Shown: positions 44,169 to 52,722 of the stretch, piece by piece
Numbering within the stretch: position 1 is the first letter of the stretch
Layout of the letters: every line of letters begins with the position of its first letter
DNA from: an uncultured Alphaproteobacteria bacterium
Lineage (GTDB): Bacteria > Pseudomonadota > Alphaproteobacteria > Puniceispirillales > UBA1172
Length of the DNA stretch: 64,000 nt
NCBI GenBank assembly: GCA_958431225.1
Contig: OY288107.1
Span: forward strand, 1,763,501 to 1,827,500
Direction of reading: 5' to 3'
The notes under the pieces: generated by a model
What the model was told of the DNA's origin: nothing
Databases searched by the model: none
The model's input: the letters and a program-made list of their open reading frames with translations, nothing else
Made by a program: the position numbers and the translations under genes

Positions 44169-46817
44169 ATGGCTGAACGTCCTCTTCTAAATTTACCTTC
44201 TCCGAGGCGCATATCACCTAGCTCAAGATCAGGGTTTCCTTCTAATGTGATTCATCCAGTTGGTGCAGATCGACAAGGGCAGAGACTTGGCTCAAAATTT
44301 GATCGACTTTCACAAATTCCTATTGAGCCTCAACAGCTGGCAATACTTCAAAACGACCCGGCTGCAATTGTGCCTGAGAGAGCCCTCGTTTTTGAAATTG
44401 TAAATGATGGTGTTGACTTTTATAAGGCGTGCCGCAACCTTAAAGGGCTTGAGTTTTTAGGTGAAGATGAAGACGAAATTGAAACCGATGAAGATTTTTT
44501 TGTTGAGGGTGATGACAAAATTGAAAGCAATGAAGGTCTTTTTGTTGAGGGCGCTGACAAAAAAATTATGAATCAGCGAATATACTTTACAATGCCGAAC
44601 GATAAGGCGTTGCGTGAAATATTGAGTCTTTGGAAGCGATATCAAAAAAATGAAGATCTCCCTCAAGGACAAAAAGAATGGACGAAAGTATTTAATCACC
44701 TGCGCGATATCCGCCCATGGGGGCCAAAAGATCGAATTACCGAGGAGACCGAAAAGAATTGGCAAGAACATCTAGAGCAGAATCCGGACCAGCCAATTAG
44801 ATGTGAAATAGAATTTTGGTTTAGAGATAATGGTAAACGAAGGGATCGTGCTCATCAACGCTTTCAGGAGATAGTTAAGGACGCAGGTGGAAGCATTCAT
44901 CATCAAACTACAATTCCACAAATTCGCTATGATGCAGCACTGCTAGAAATTCCCCCCAATCATATACGGCGAATTCTAGATAATCCTGATGTTGATCTGG
45001 CAATTTTTGACGATGTGATGATGATACGTCCTCAATCTTTCGTGACTGACCCACAGAGTGCTGACCCTGAAGATTTCAGAGATGTTGAAGAGGCAGATAT
45101 GCCCCTTCCTACCGAGCCTCCACGCGCAGCTTTATTGGATGGACTTCCAATGGCTCAGCATTCAAGGTTAGCAGAACGACTCGATATTGATGACCCTGAC
45201 AAATATGAAGATCATTATGGGCAAGCAATGGAGCAAGAACATGGCACCAGTATGGCATCGCTCATTATACATGGAGATTTAAACGCTAAACCAGTTGGTA
45301 CACCAATCAGAAGTCGACTCTATGTGCGCCCAGTAATGTACCCTCATTCAGCGGAATTTGATGGAAGTAAAACTGAGTTAATGCCATCGAATAGGCTGGC
45401 AATTGATATTATTTGGCAGAGTTTCATTCGAATGTTCGGTGGTAGCGAAGAGTCAGCAGCTTCAGGAGTAAAGATCGTTAATTTATCTCTTGGTGATTTG
45501 AATCGTCGCTTCTTTGGTGTGATGAGTCCGTGGGCAAGATTGATTGATTACCTTTCTTGGGAATACAAAGTATTAATTTTGGTCAGTGCGGGCAATATAA
45601 CTGATGCTATTCCTTTAGATGGGATTTCATCATGGCAAGATTTCGAGAATACAGGGCTTGCGGTGCGCGAAGACATTCTACTTCAAGCAATACTTAAGCA
45701 GCGCGCGATACGGCGTCTACTTTCCCCATCAGAAGGGATGAATGCAATAACTGTCGGGGCGTGCCATTCAGATACTATTCCCCCGCACAGCCCAGGTATG
45801 TCAAGGGGGGTTGATCCCTACGAGAATTCTGGACTTCCCAATCCAAGTTCTGCCCTAGGGCTTGGTTACCGCAAAGGCGTGAAACCGGAAATACTATTTC
45901 CAGGAGGAAGAGAATATATTAGAACAAATAGTTCCCATGCACCAATATCAGTCTTGCCCATAAAACGACCAGGTCGATATTTTGGAATCGGGGCGGCGGC
46001 TCCCGGCTTATCTGGAGACCTAACAAAACAATTGAATTGTAGTGGCACTAGTGTCGCAACAGCCTTGGCAACGCACAGCGCCCTTAAGATTTTAGAATCT
46101 TTAGATGACATGCCGCCAAGCCCGCTTTATCCTAAAGTCGATGAGGAATTTCATGCAGTCATTGCAAAAACTCTGCTTGTCCATGCTGCGAAGTGGGATG
46201 AAGATTTAGCGAAAAAAATAACTAAGTTGGCGAAGAGAGTCGGACTCAGCAATTCTCGGAATTTACGGTATGATGTAACGCGATTCCTTGGATTTGGTGT
46301 AGTGGACTTGGAAAAAGTTTTGGAATGTACTGAGAATCGTGCGACAATGATTGGGTGGAATACAATTCAAGCCAAAAAAGCCGACGAATTTCGAATTCCA
46401 TTACCGCCAGGGCTGGAAAATGTAAGAGGGTTTCGGGCTGTCACTGCAACGGCAGGCTGGTTTACTCCGATAAATTTCAGTCACCGAAAGTATCGTATGG
46501 CAACGCTCGAAATTACTAATGGTAGCGATAAAGGACTTTCATTGGGTGTGAGCAATGCCAAGTCGCAACCGATTCACGACGTATTCGGTCGCGGTGCGGT
46601 TTTTCATAAACGTTGGGAGGGTACGAAAGCGCAGGCATTTGTTGACAATGGAGATATTGTTCTGCATGTGACCTGTAAGTCTGAGACTGGTGGCGATTTA
46701 AGTGATGAAATTCCATATGGTTTGGCTGTTTCCTTAGAAGTCGGTGAGGATGTTGCTATTTCTGTTTATCAAGATATCCAAGCGCGCCTCCGAGACCGTG
46801 TGCCTGTAAGACCATAA
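44169..46817 (+). CDS. ietS: Subtilisin-like serine protease of the IetAS-type pair
   Basis: 882 residues. An N-terminal region of about 300 residues, partly acidic and repetitive (two VEGDDKIE/VEGADKKI stretches), precedes the S8 peptidase domain. Catalytic residues are in order: Asp in AALLDGLP (about 320), His in EHGTSMASL (about 357) and Ser in CSGTSVATALA (about 626). VSAGNI holds the oxyanion Asn. No signal peptide, so it acts in the cytoplasm with IetA. All triad residues are present. Protease targets in this defence family are not known to me. Confidence 0.85.
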   Translation: MAERPLLNLPSPRRISPSSRSGFPSNVIHPVGADRQGQRLGSKFDRLSQIPIEPQQLAILQNDPAAIVPERALVFEIVNDGVDFYKACRNLKGLEFLGEDEDEIETDEDFFVEGDDKIESNEGLFVEGADKKIMNQRIYFTMPNDKALREILSLWKRYQKNEDLPQGQKEWTKVFNHLRDIRPWGPKDRITEETEKNWQEHLEQNPDQPIRCEIEFWFRDNGKRRDRAHQRFQEIVKDAGGSIHHQTTIPQIRYDAALLEIPPNHIRRILDNPDVDLAIFDDVMMIRPQSFVTDPQSADPEDFRDVEEADMPLPTEPPRAALLDGLPMAQHSRLAERLDIDDPDKYEDHYGQAMEQEHGTSMASLIIHGDLNAKPVGTPIRSRLYVRPVMYPHSAEFDGSKTELMPSNRLAIDIIWQSFIRMFGGSEESAASGVKIVNLSLGDLNRRFFGVMSPWARLIDYLSWEYKVLILVSAGNITDAIPLDGISSWQDFENTGLAVREDILLQAILKQRAIRRLLSPSEGMNAITVGACHSDTIPPHSPGMSRGVDPYENSGLPNPSSALGLGYRKGVKPEILFPGGREYIRTNSSHAPISVLPIKRPGRYFGIGAAAPGLSGDLTKQLNCSGTSVATALATHSALKILESLDDMPPSPLYPKVDEEFHAVIAKTLLVHAAKWDEDLAKKITKLAKRVGLSNSRNLRYDVTRFLGFGVVDLEKVLECTENRATMIGWNTIQAKKADEFRIPLPPGLENVRGFRAVTATAGWFTPINFSHRKYRMATLEITNGSDKGLSLGVSNAKSQPIHDVFGRGAVFHKRWEGTKAQAFVDNGDIVLHVTCKSETGGDLSDEIPYGLAVSLEVGEDVAISVYQDIQARLRDRVPVRP

Positions 46818-47008
46818 GGTGCCATTGGTAGGAAATGACAAAATTGTAAGCCAAATTGGCTATTTCCTTTCACTATGCTGGAGAGTATTTATAAAGTATT
46901 CAAAAAGTAAATATAAATTAAAACGTTTTAAAAACTATTCAAAAATTAAATATATTTACTTACAAAATACGCAATGAATAGAACAGCACGGCTATGATAG
47001 CATTTGCT

Positions 47009-47073
47009 AACCCCGAGGGGAGCGTATAGCATGTCGCCCTACTTGTTTGGCTTAGCGGTAAAGGAGCAATGAT
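47009..47073 (+). promoter_or_regulatory. Conserved leader of orfX copy 3
   Basis: Nearly identical to the leaders of copies 2 and 4: CCCCGAGGGG (10-bp palindrome), TATAGCATGTCG, CTACTTGTTTGGCTTAGCGG and AAGGAGCAATGAT. The preceding 46818-47008 is AT-rich with runs like AAAGTAAATATAAATT and holds no gene. Confidence 0.5.
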
Positions 47074-47499
47074 ATGACGCCGACGAAAAGCAGACGCGAG
47101 AATGAAGAATGGGCTGAAATAGATCGTGAAATTGAACGAGAGAATGATGAGATGCGTGCGGCATATCTAAAAACCACGAAGCTCTATACGGCTGAGGATA
47201 TTCGGGCGCTAAACCCGAGCGCGCTAAGTTCCGAGTGGAAACGCGAGGGACGTATTTTTGCGATTCAAGATGGTGAAAAAGATCTGTTTCCGGCTTTTCA
47301 GTTTGCTGATGGGGAACCTTTGCCGATTATCAAAGAAATCTTGAAAGCGCTTCCCGAAGACATGTGCCCATGGGAGACGGCTTTTTGGTTTGAAGCGGGT
47401 AATGGTTGGTTGGGCGGAGAAGTCCCACAGGAATGCCTCAAAAAAGAAAGCGAGGTCATTGACGCCGCCGAACAATTAGCCAAGCCAATGATTGGCTAA
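47074..47499 (+). CDS. orfX copy 3: MbcA/ParS-like antitoxin-type protein
   Basis: 141 residues. It differs from the other copies by a five-residue insertion in the LYTAEDI region (DIRALNPSALSSEWK). The N-terminal half is closest to copy 1 and the rest keeps DLFPAFQF and GNGWLGGEVPQECL. abiEi follows after 55 bases, as in copy 1, but the abiEi promoter is missing between them, so orfX and abiEi are probably on one message here. Confidence 0.6.
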   Translation: MTPTKSRRENEEWAEIDREIERENDEMRAAYLKTTKLYTAEDIRALNPSALSSEWKREGRIFAIQDGEKDLFPAFQFADGEPLPIIKEILKALPEDMCPWETAFWFEAGNGWLGGEVPQECLKKESEVIDAAEQLAKPMIG

Positions 47500-47554
47500 G
47501 CGTAACTACAACCGCCATCCCGGACGGCGAACAGCACAATCAGGAGCTAAACCC

Positions 47555-48154
47555 ATGCTGAGTTTGGAAAAATTGAAAAGGCATTTTCGGGTCGGTCAGG
47601 TGTATCGGCGCGCGGATCTTGTTGGGCTTTCCACTAACCTAGATCGTCATTTGCGCCGGCTAGTGGATGACGGCGTGGTGAAAAAACTCAGGGGCGGTAT
47701 CTATTATAAGCCCAAAAAATCGGTTTTTGGTGACGTGCCTCCTGAAGAACAAAAGGTGCTTGCGAGTTTTCTCAAGAGTGATGATTTTCTTGTGATGTCG
47801 CTCAATAGCTATAATGCGCTCCGCTTGGGAACGACGCAGCTTTATAATGAACGACTTGTCTATAACCATAAGCGCAACGGGCGCATGCAAATAAATGGAC
47901 AGAATTATTTTTTCCTAGAGACCCGAAAATTCCCTAAAAAAGTCAGCGAGGCGTTTTTGTTGGTGGATGTCATCAACAATATCAATATGTTGGCTGAGGA
48001 CATAGAGAAACTGAAGCAACGCGTCGCCCAGCGCGCCTCTGATCTCGGCATAAAAAAAATCCACCGCACCGCCAAACGCTACGGAAAACCCGCAACCCAG
48101 AGGTTTTTTGAACGGGTCATGTCCGAAAGCGAATCTGCCGATGTCGCGCCGTGA
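47555..48154 (+). CDS. abiEi: AbiEi-family antitoxin, copy 2, without AbiEii
   Basis: 199 residues from the ATG at 47555 (SD AGGAG), very like the protein at 34660, with the same winged helix and C-terminal blocks (SLNSYNALRLGTTQ, AFLLVDVINNIN). abiEii is missing: after the stop the DNA jumps to the last codons of abiEii and repeat R1. The promoter-palindrome element of the first cassette is also missing. The protein could still neutralise the AbiEii made from 35246 or repress that operon in trans. Confidence 0.85.
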   Translation: MLSLEKLKRHFRVGQVYRRADLVGLSTNLDRHLRRLVDDGVVKKLRGGIYYKPKKSVFGDVPPEEQKVLASFLKSDDFLVMSLNSYNALRLGTTQLYNERLVYNHKRNGRMQINGQNYFFLETRKFPKKVSEAFLLVDVINNINMLAEDIEKLKQRVAQRASDLGIKKIHRTAKRYGKPATQRFFERVMSESESADVAP

Positions 48155-48159
48155 AGGGA

Positions 48160-48409
48160 GGTGGCTGGACGTTAAGGGATGCTGTAACTACATATAAATA
48201 AATATAAATACTTATAAATAAATATAAATACGTAAAAATAAATAAAATTACATAAAAATAAATAATTGTAAAGCATTTGCAGATTGGGGGCGTTTTTCAA
48301 CCATACATGCAGAAAGGAAAAACACGGCTATGATAGCATTTGCTAACCTCAAAGGGAGCGTATAGCATGTCGCCCTACTTGTTTGGCTTAGCGATGAAGG
48401 AGCAATGAT
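48160..48409 (+). repeat. 250-bp repeat R1, second copy
   Basis: Same layout as 36184-36434, with differences at only a few positions, mostly in the last 100 bases. It begins with the last codons of abiEii (GTGGCTGGACGTTAAG), which shows that an abiEii gene once stood before it. Confidence 0.85.
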
Positions 48410-48820
48410 ATGACGCCGACGAAAAGCAGACGCGGGAATGAAGAATGGGCTGACATTGATCTTAGGATTGCGCGAAAAAACGCTGAGATGCGCGCGAGAT
48501 ATTTGCAAACCACTGAACTCTACACGGCTGAGGATATTCAAGGCCCAAGCACCAAGTGGAAACGCGAGGGGCGGGTTTTTGCTGTTCAAGATGGTGAAAA
48601 AGATCTGTTCCCGGATTTCCAATTTGCTGATGGGAAACCTTTGCCGATTATCCAAAAAATCTTGGAAGTGCTTCCCGAAGATTTGACCCCATGGCAGACT
48701 GCTTTTTGGTTTCAATCGGCTAATGGATGGTTAGATGGAAAGACCCCACAGAAATGCCTCAAAAACGAAAGCAAGGTCATCTACGCCGCCGAACAATTAG
48801 GCAATCTAGCGGTTGGCTAA
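48410..48820 (+). CDS. orfX copy 4: MbcA/ParS-like antitoxin-type protein
   Basis: 136 residues, the most diverged copy at the C-terminus (SANGWLDGKTPQKCL in place of GNGWLGG). The Gly to Asp change lies in the motif shared with MbcA/ParS toxin-binding domains and could weaken partner binding. The N-terminus is like copy 2. It is followed by repeat R2, not by Sel1 genes. Confidence 0.58.
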   Translation: MTPTKSRRGNEEWADIDLRIARKNAEMRARYLQTTELYTAEDIQGPSTKWKREGRVFAVQDGEKDLFPDFQFADGKPLPIIQKILEVLPEDLTPWQTAFWFQSANGWLDGKTPQKCLKNESKVIYAAEQLGNLAVG

Positions 48821-48821
48821 C

Positions 48822-48988
48822 ATGACCACAACCCCCATCCCCTACCGCAAAGGGGCGGTTAGATTTTGTGATGCTTAATCGCCATCCGCGATGCCTTTTG
48901 CGCGTGTGGTGGTGCGGGGTGTAAAATTAAATCGTGTCATGTTAAATTTCCCAACATATAGCACGATAAAAACCCGCGACCAAGTCAT
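48822..48988 (+). repeat. Deletion scar: R2 joined to R3
   Basis: The first part (48822-48905) equals the downstream flank of tctA (38818-38900) and the second part (48921-48988) equals the start and upstream region of tctC (41932-42015). On the minus strand the second part still encodes MTRFNFT, compared with MTRFHFT of intact tctC. The tct operon has therefore been lost here after duplication. Confidence 0.7.
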
Positions 48989-49065
48989 ATCGTTTTTTTG
49001 CTTGTCAAAACATAAAAGCGATGTATCATTAGACGATCAAATCATCAACCTTTTGGAGGATTATT

Positions 49066-50022
49066 ATGAGACTGGCTTCATTTATTATGGCAGTGGCGTT
49101 GCTTGCAACACCTGCTTTCGCACAACAGCAATTTGTTTCTATTGGCACAGGCGGGGTCACGGGGGTTTATTACCCGACTGGCGGTGCTATTTGTCGCCTT
49201 GTTAACAAAGAGCGTAAAGATCACGGCATTCGTTGTTCTGCCGAATCTACTGGCGGTTCTGTTTATAACATTAATACCGTTCGCGCCGGTGAGTTAGAAT
49301 TTGGTGTCGCGCAATCTGATTGGCAATTTCATGCGTATCATGGCACCTCAAAATTCAAAGATGCGGGGGCGTTTAGCAATCTGCGCGCCGTATTTTCGGT
49401 GCATCCCGAACCCTTCACCTTGATTGTTCGTAAAGATTCAGGCATCGACTCATTCAAGGCGCTGAAAGGCGAGAAAGTCAATGTTGGCAACCCCGGCTCT
49501 GGGCAACGCGCCACCATGGAAGTCGTCATGGAAGCCTTTGGCATGAAAATGAGCGACTTTGCACTAGCCGCCGAACTCAAAGGCTCAGAACAAGCCCAAG
49601 CGATTTGTGACGGCAAAATTGACGCCATGATTTACACAATCGGTCACCCCGCCGCCGCCATCACCGAAGCCGCGACAACTTGCGATGTCAAACTTGTTTC
49701 GGTCACGGGCGCGCCTATTGATAAACTGATCGCGGATAATCCGTATTATCGTTCAGCGACAGTGCCCGGCGGTATGTATAAAGGCACGGATAATGATGTG
49801 ACGACCTTTGGTGTTGGGGCTACCTTTATCACCTCTGCGGATGTGCCGGAAAAAGTTGTCTATACCGTGGTGAAAGCCGTGTTTGAAAACTTTTCTGACT
49901 TCAAAAAACTTCACCCTGCCTTTGCGAATTTGGAGGAAAAGCAAATGATCAGCGATGGTCTTTCTGCGCCTTTGCACGCTGGTGCGGTTAAGTATTACAA
50001 AGAACGCGGTTGGATGAACTGA
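49066..50022 (+). CDS. TAXI-family TRAP transporter solute receptor
   Basis: 318 residues; SD GGAGG. A signal peptide of about 19 residues ([12 protein letters not shown] then QQ) exports it to the periplasm. [20 protein letters not shown] (about 26-45) is the TAXI signature, and [16 protein letters not shown] (about 143-158) lines the ligand pocket. TAXI receptors feed fused DctQM-type TRAP permeases, which follow here. Ligands of this group include glutamate and organic acids; the operon partners point to an amino acid. A strong hairpin between receptor and permease would keep receptor levels high. Confidence 0.92.
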   Translation: MRLASFIMAVALLATPAFAQQQFVSIGTGGVTGVYYPTGGAICRLVNKERKDHGIRCSAESTGGSVYNINTVRAGELEFGVAQSDWQFHAYHGTSKFKDAGAFSNLRAVFSVHPEPFTLIVRKDSGIDSFKALKGEKVNVGNPGSGQRATMEVVMEAFGMKMSDFALAAELKGSEQAQAICDGKIDAMIYTIGHPAAAITEAATTCDVKLVSVTGAPIDKLIADNPYYRSATVPGGMYKGTDNDVTTFGVGATFITSADVPEKVVYTVVKAVFENFSDFKKLHPAFANLEEKQMISDGLSAPLHAGAVKYYKERGWMN

Positions 50023-50035
50023 TTCATAAACTGAA

Positions 50036-50090
50036 ATGCCTCCCCCCGCATCATAGCATCAAAGTATCATGGGGGGGGAGGGCATTTTTT
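50036..50090 (+). terminator. Hairpin with T6 between TAXI receptor and permease
   Basis: ATGCCTCCCCCC (50036-50047) can pair with GGGGGGAGGGCAT (about 50073-50085, one bulged G), followed by T6. It has the form of an intrinsic terminator and probably allows partial read-through, so that the receptor is made in excess over the permease. Confidence 0.7.
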
Positions 50091-50103
50091 ATGAGCATAC
50101 AAG

Positions 50104-52722
50104 ATGGCAAACCCACCCGCCTCTGCTGAAGAAATCGTTGCCTCGTCCGAAACAGGCGGACGCAGTTTAGAAGGCGTAGTGCTTAAATTTGTTTTGGCAC
50201 TCGCCTTTTTGTGGTCGTTGTTTCAGCTTTATGTGGCTTCGGCATTGCCCTTTATTTTGAGCGAGCATTTAGGGTTAAAACTCGTCTTTAACAATCAGGA
50301 AACTAGGCAAGTGCATTTGGCTTTTGCGCTTTGTTTGGCGATGCTGGTTTTCCCATTATGGCGCAAATCTCCTAAGAATAAGATTCCGCTTTATGATTAC
50401 GTCCTTGCGGGGCTTGGGGTGTTTGTGTGCATCTATTTGCTCTTTAACAAGGCGAGCATTGCGGACAGGGCGGGGCTGCCGACCATCATGGATCTTTGTG
50501 TGTCCGCCACTGGCATGATGCTTCTTGGCATAGCCGTCTTCCGCACTTTAGGCTTGCCGTTAATCGTTGTTGCGTCTGTTTTCGTGGCGTATGTATTTTT
50601 TGGCGATTCGCCTAACCTGCCCGAAGTCGTGCAATGGAAAGGCGCGTCGGTGGGCAAGGCTTTATGGCATTATTGGATGCAAACCGAAGGCGTGTTTGGC
50701 GTGGCTTTGGGCGTTGCCGCATCCATGATATTTCTCTTTGTGTTGTTCGGTGCATTGCTGGAAAAAGCGGGTGCGGGAAATTATTTTATCCAACTCGCCT
50801 TTTCCACATTGGGGCATCTGCGGGGCGGTCCGGCAAAGGCGGCGGTGGCGGCATCGGCGGCATCGGGGCTTTATTCGGGGAGTTCAATTTCAAACGTTGT
50901 GACCACCGGGACCTTTACCATCCCGCTCATGAAAAGAACGGGTTTCAGTGCCGAACGCGCTGGCGCCATTGAGGTCGCGGCATCAACAAATGGTCAATTA
51001 ACACCGCCAGTCATGGGCGCGGCGGCTTTTTTAATCGCCGAATTCACCGGCGTTTCGTATCCTGAATTGGTCAAACACGCGCTACTGCCGGCGGTGGTTT
51101 CGTATATCGCGCTTTTCTATATTGTGCATCTTGAAGCCCTAAAATTGGATTTGCAAGGCTTGAAAAAAGCACCCAGCGCAAGGTCTTTTCTTTACAAAAT
51201 TATGGGATTTTTGTTTGGCTTTATTCTTATGGGGTTGCTGGGGGTTTTTGTTTATTATGGGCTTGGCTGGGCGCATGATATTTTTCCAGAAAAAGATTAC
51301 ATGATCCGCCCCGCCATTGTTCTGATTGCTTATGTATTTTTAGTGCGGGTGGCGGCGAAAGTCCCTGACCTGCCTCAAGAATTGACATTGAGCCCGCACA
51401 AGGCACTACCGCATCCAAAAACTGTGGCTTTGACGGGGCTATATTACCTACTGCCGATAGTGGTTTTGGTTTGGAACATTTTGATTGAACGCCTGTCGCC
51501 ATCCTTGTCGGCGTATTGGGCGACCGTCATTATGATCTTTATTGTCATAACCCATAAAGGCTTAAAGCAATTTTTTCGCGGCAACCATTTCAAGCTGGAT
51601 GATATTAAAAAAGGGTTCAATGATTTCGTAGATGGGATGATTTCTGGTGCAAAGAATATGATAGGCATCGGCGTTGCTACCGGTGCGGCAGGCATCATTA
51701 TCGGCACGGTCTCACTAACCGGGGCGCATCAAGTCATTGGCGAATTCGTTGAGTTTTTATCGGGAGGCAATTTGATGCTCATGTTGCTTTTGGTCGCCGT
51801 GATGAGCCTGATTTTAGGCATGGGATTGCCAACCACCGCAAATTACATAGTCGTGTCGTCGTTGATGGCACCGGTGATTGTATCGGTTGGTGCGCAATCT
51901 GGGCTGGTGGTGCCATTGGTGGCGGTGCATTTATTTGTTTTCTATTTCGGGATTTTGGCGGATGACACGCCCCCTGTGGGTTTAGCGGCGTTCGCGGCGG
52001 CGGCTATTTCGCAAGGCGACCCAATCAAAACCGGGATTCAAGGATTCACCTATGATATCCGCACCGCACTCCTGCCATTTTTGTTTTTGTTCAATACAGA
52101 ATTGCTGTTGATTGATGTGGGCTTTGCCAAAGCGATCTTTGTATTCGTCATTGCTACGCTCGCCATGTTGTTATTCGCGGCGGCAACGCAAGGCTATTTC
52201 ATAGCAAAAAGCCGCATCTGGGAAAGTCTGGTTTTGCTATTGGTGGCATTGACGCTTTTCCGTCCGGGTTATTTGCTAGACCGATTTGTCCCGCCATTTG
52301 AAAACATCACTGCCACCGAATTCGCTAGTGCCTTGACGCCTCTTGATAATGAAAAAACATTATATGCAAAGGTTAGCGGTCCAGATTTTGATAACCCCGA
52401 TAGGCGTGTAGATTTGACGGTGAAATTCACTTTGCCCGATGGGGCGGATGCGATTGCGCGCATGGATTCGGCAGGATTCACCTTTGATGATGCGGCGGCA
52501 GGAACGCTCATAGAGCCCTTCACAGGAACGCCATTTTTTGAAACATTTCAAAGATTTGATTTTTATGGCGATGAACCTGTCAAAATAGAGGTAATCCAAA
52601 TCCCCACGGAACGCATCATCAAAGAGGTGTTTTACATCCCCGCTTTTGGCGTTCTGTTCGTCATCATCATGCTTCAACGCCGCCGCCAAACCAAGCCAGC
52701 ATTTTGGGGCAGATTATCGTGA
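50104..52722 (+). CDS. Fused TRAP transporter permease (DctQM type)
   Basis: 872 residues with many membrane segments: a 4-helix DctQ-like N-terminal part (about 25-200) and a 12-helix DctM-like part (about 200-740). Marker loops are AASAASGLYSGSSISN (about 252-267), the later TGAAGIIIGTVSLTG and GMGLPTTANYI (about 574-584), and FGILADDTPPVGLA. The C-terminal 130 residues form a soluble DUF3394-like domain before a last membrane helix. It uses the sodium gradient to import the ligand bound by the TAXI receptor. It overlaps the aminotransferase by four bases. Confidence 0.92.
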   Translation: MANPPASAEEIVASSETGGRSLEGVVLKFVLALAFLWSLFQLYVASALPFILSEHLGLKLVFNNQETRQVHLAFALCLAMLVFPLWRKSPKNKIPLYDYVLAGLGVFVCIYLLFNKASIADRAGLPTIMDLCVSATGMMLLGIAVFRTLGLPLIVVASVFVAYVFFGDSPNLPEVVQWKGASVGKALWHYWMQTEGVFGVALGVAASMIFLFVLFGALLEKAGAGNYFIQLAFSTLGHLRGGPAKAAVAASAASGLYSGSSISNVVTTGTFTIPLMKRTGFSAERAGAIEVAASTNGQLTPPVMGAAAFLIAEFTGVSYPELVKHALLPAVVSYIALFYIVHLEALKLDLQGLKKAPSARSFLYKIMGFLFGFILMGLLGVFVYYGLGWAHDIFPEKDYMIRPAIVLIAYVFLVRVAAKVPDLPQELTLSPHKALPHPKTVALTGLYYLLPIVVLVWNILIERLSPSLSAYWATVIMIFIVITHKGLKQFFRGNHFKLDDIKKGFNDFVDGMISGAKNMIGIGVATGAAGIIIGTVSLTGAHQVIGEFVEFLSGGNLMLMLLLVAVMSLILGMGLPTTANYIVVSSLMAPVIVSVGAQSGLVVPLVAVHLFVFYFGILADDTPPVGLAAFAAAAISQGDPIKTGIQGFTYDIRTALLPFLFLFNTELLLIDVGFAKAIFVFVIATLAMLLFAAATQGYFIAKSRIWESLVLLLVALTLFRPGYLLDRFVPPFENITATEFASALTPLDNEKTLYAKVSGPDFDNPDRRVDLTVKFTLPDGADAIARMDSAGFTFDDAAAGTLIEPFTGTPFFETFQRFDFYGDEPVKIEVIQIPTERIIKEVFYIPAFGVLFVIIMLQRRRQTKPAFWGRLS

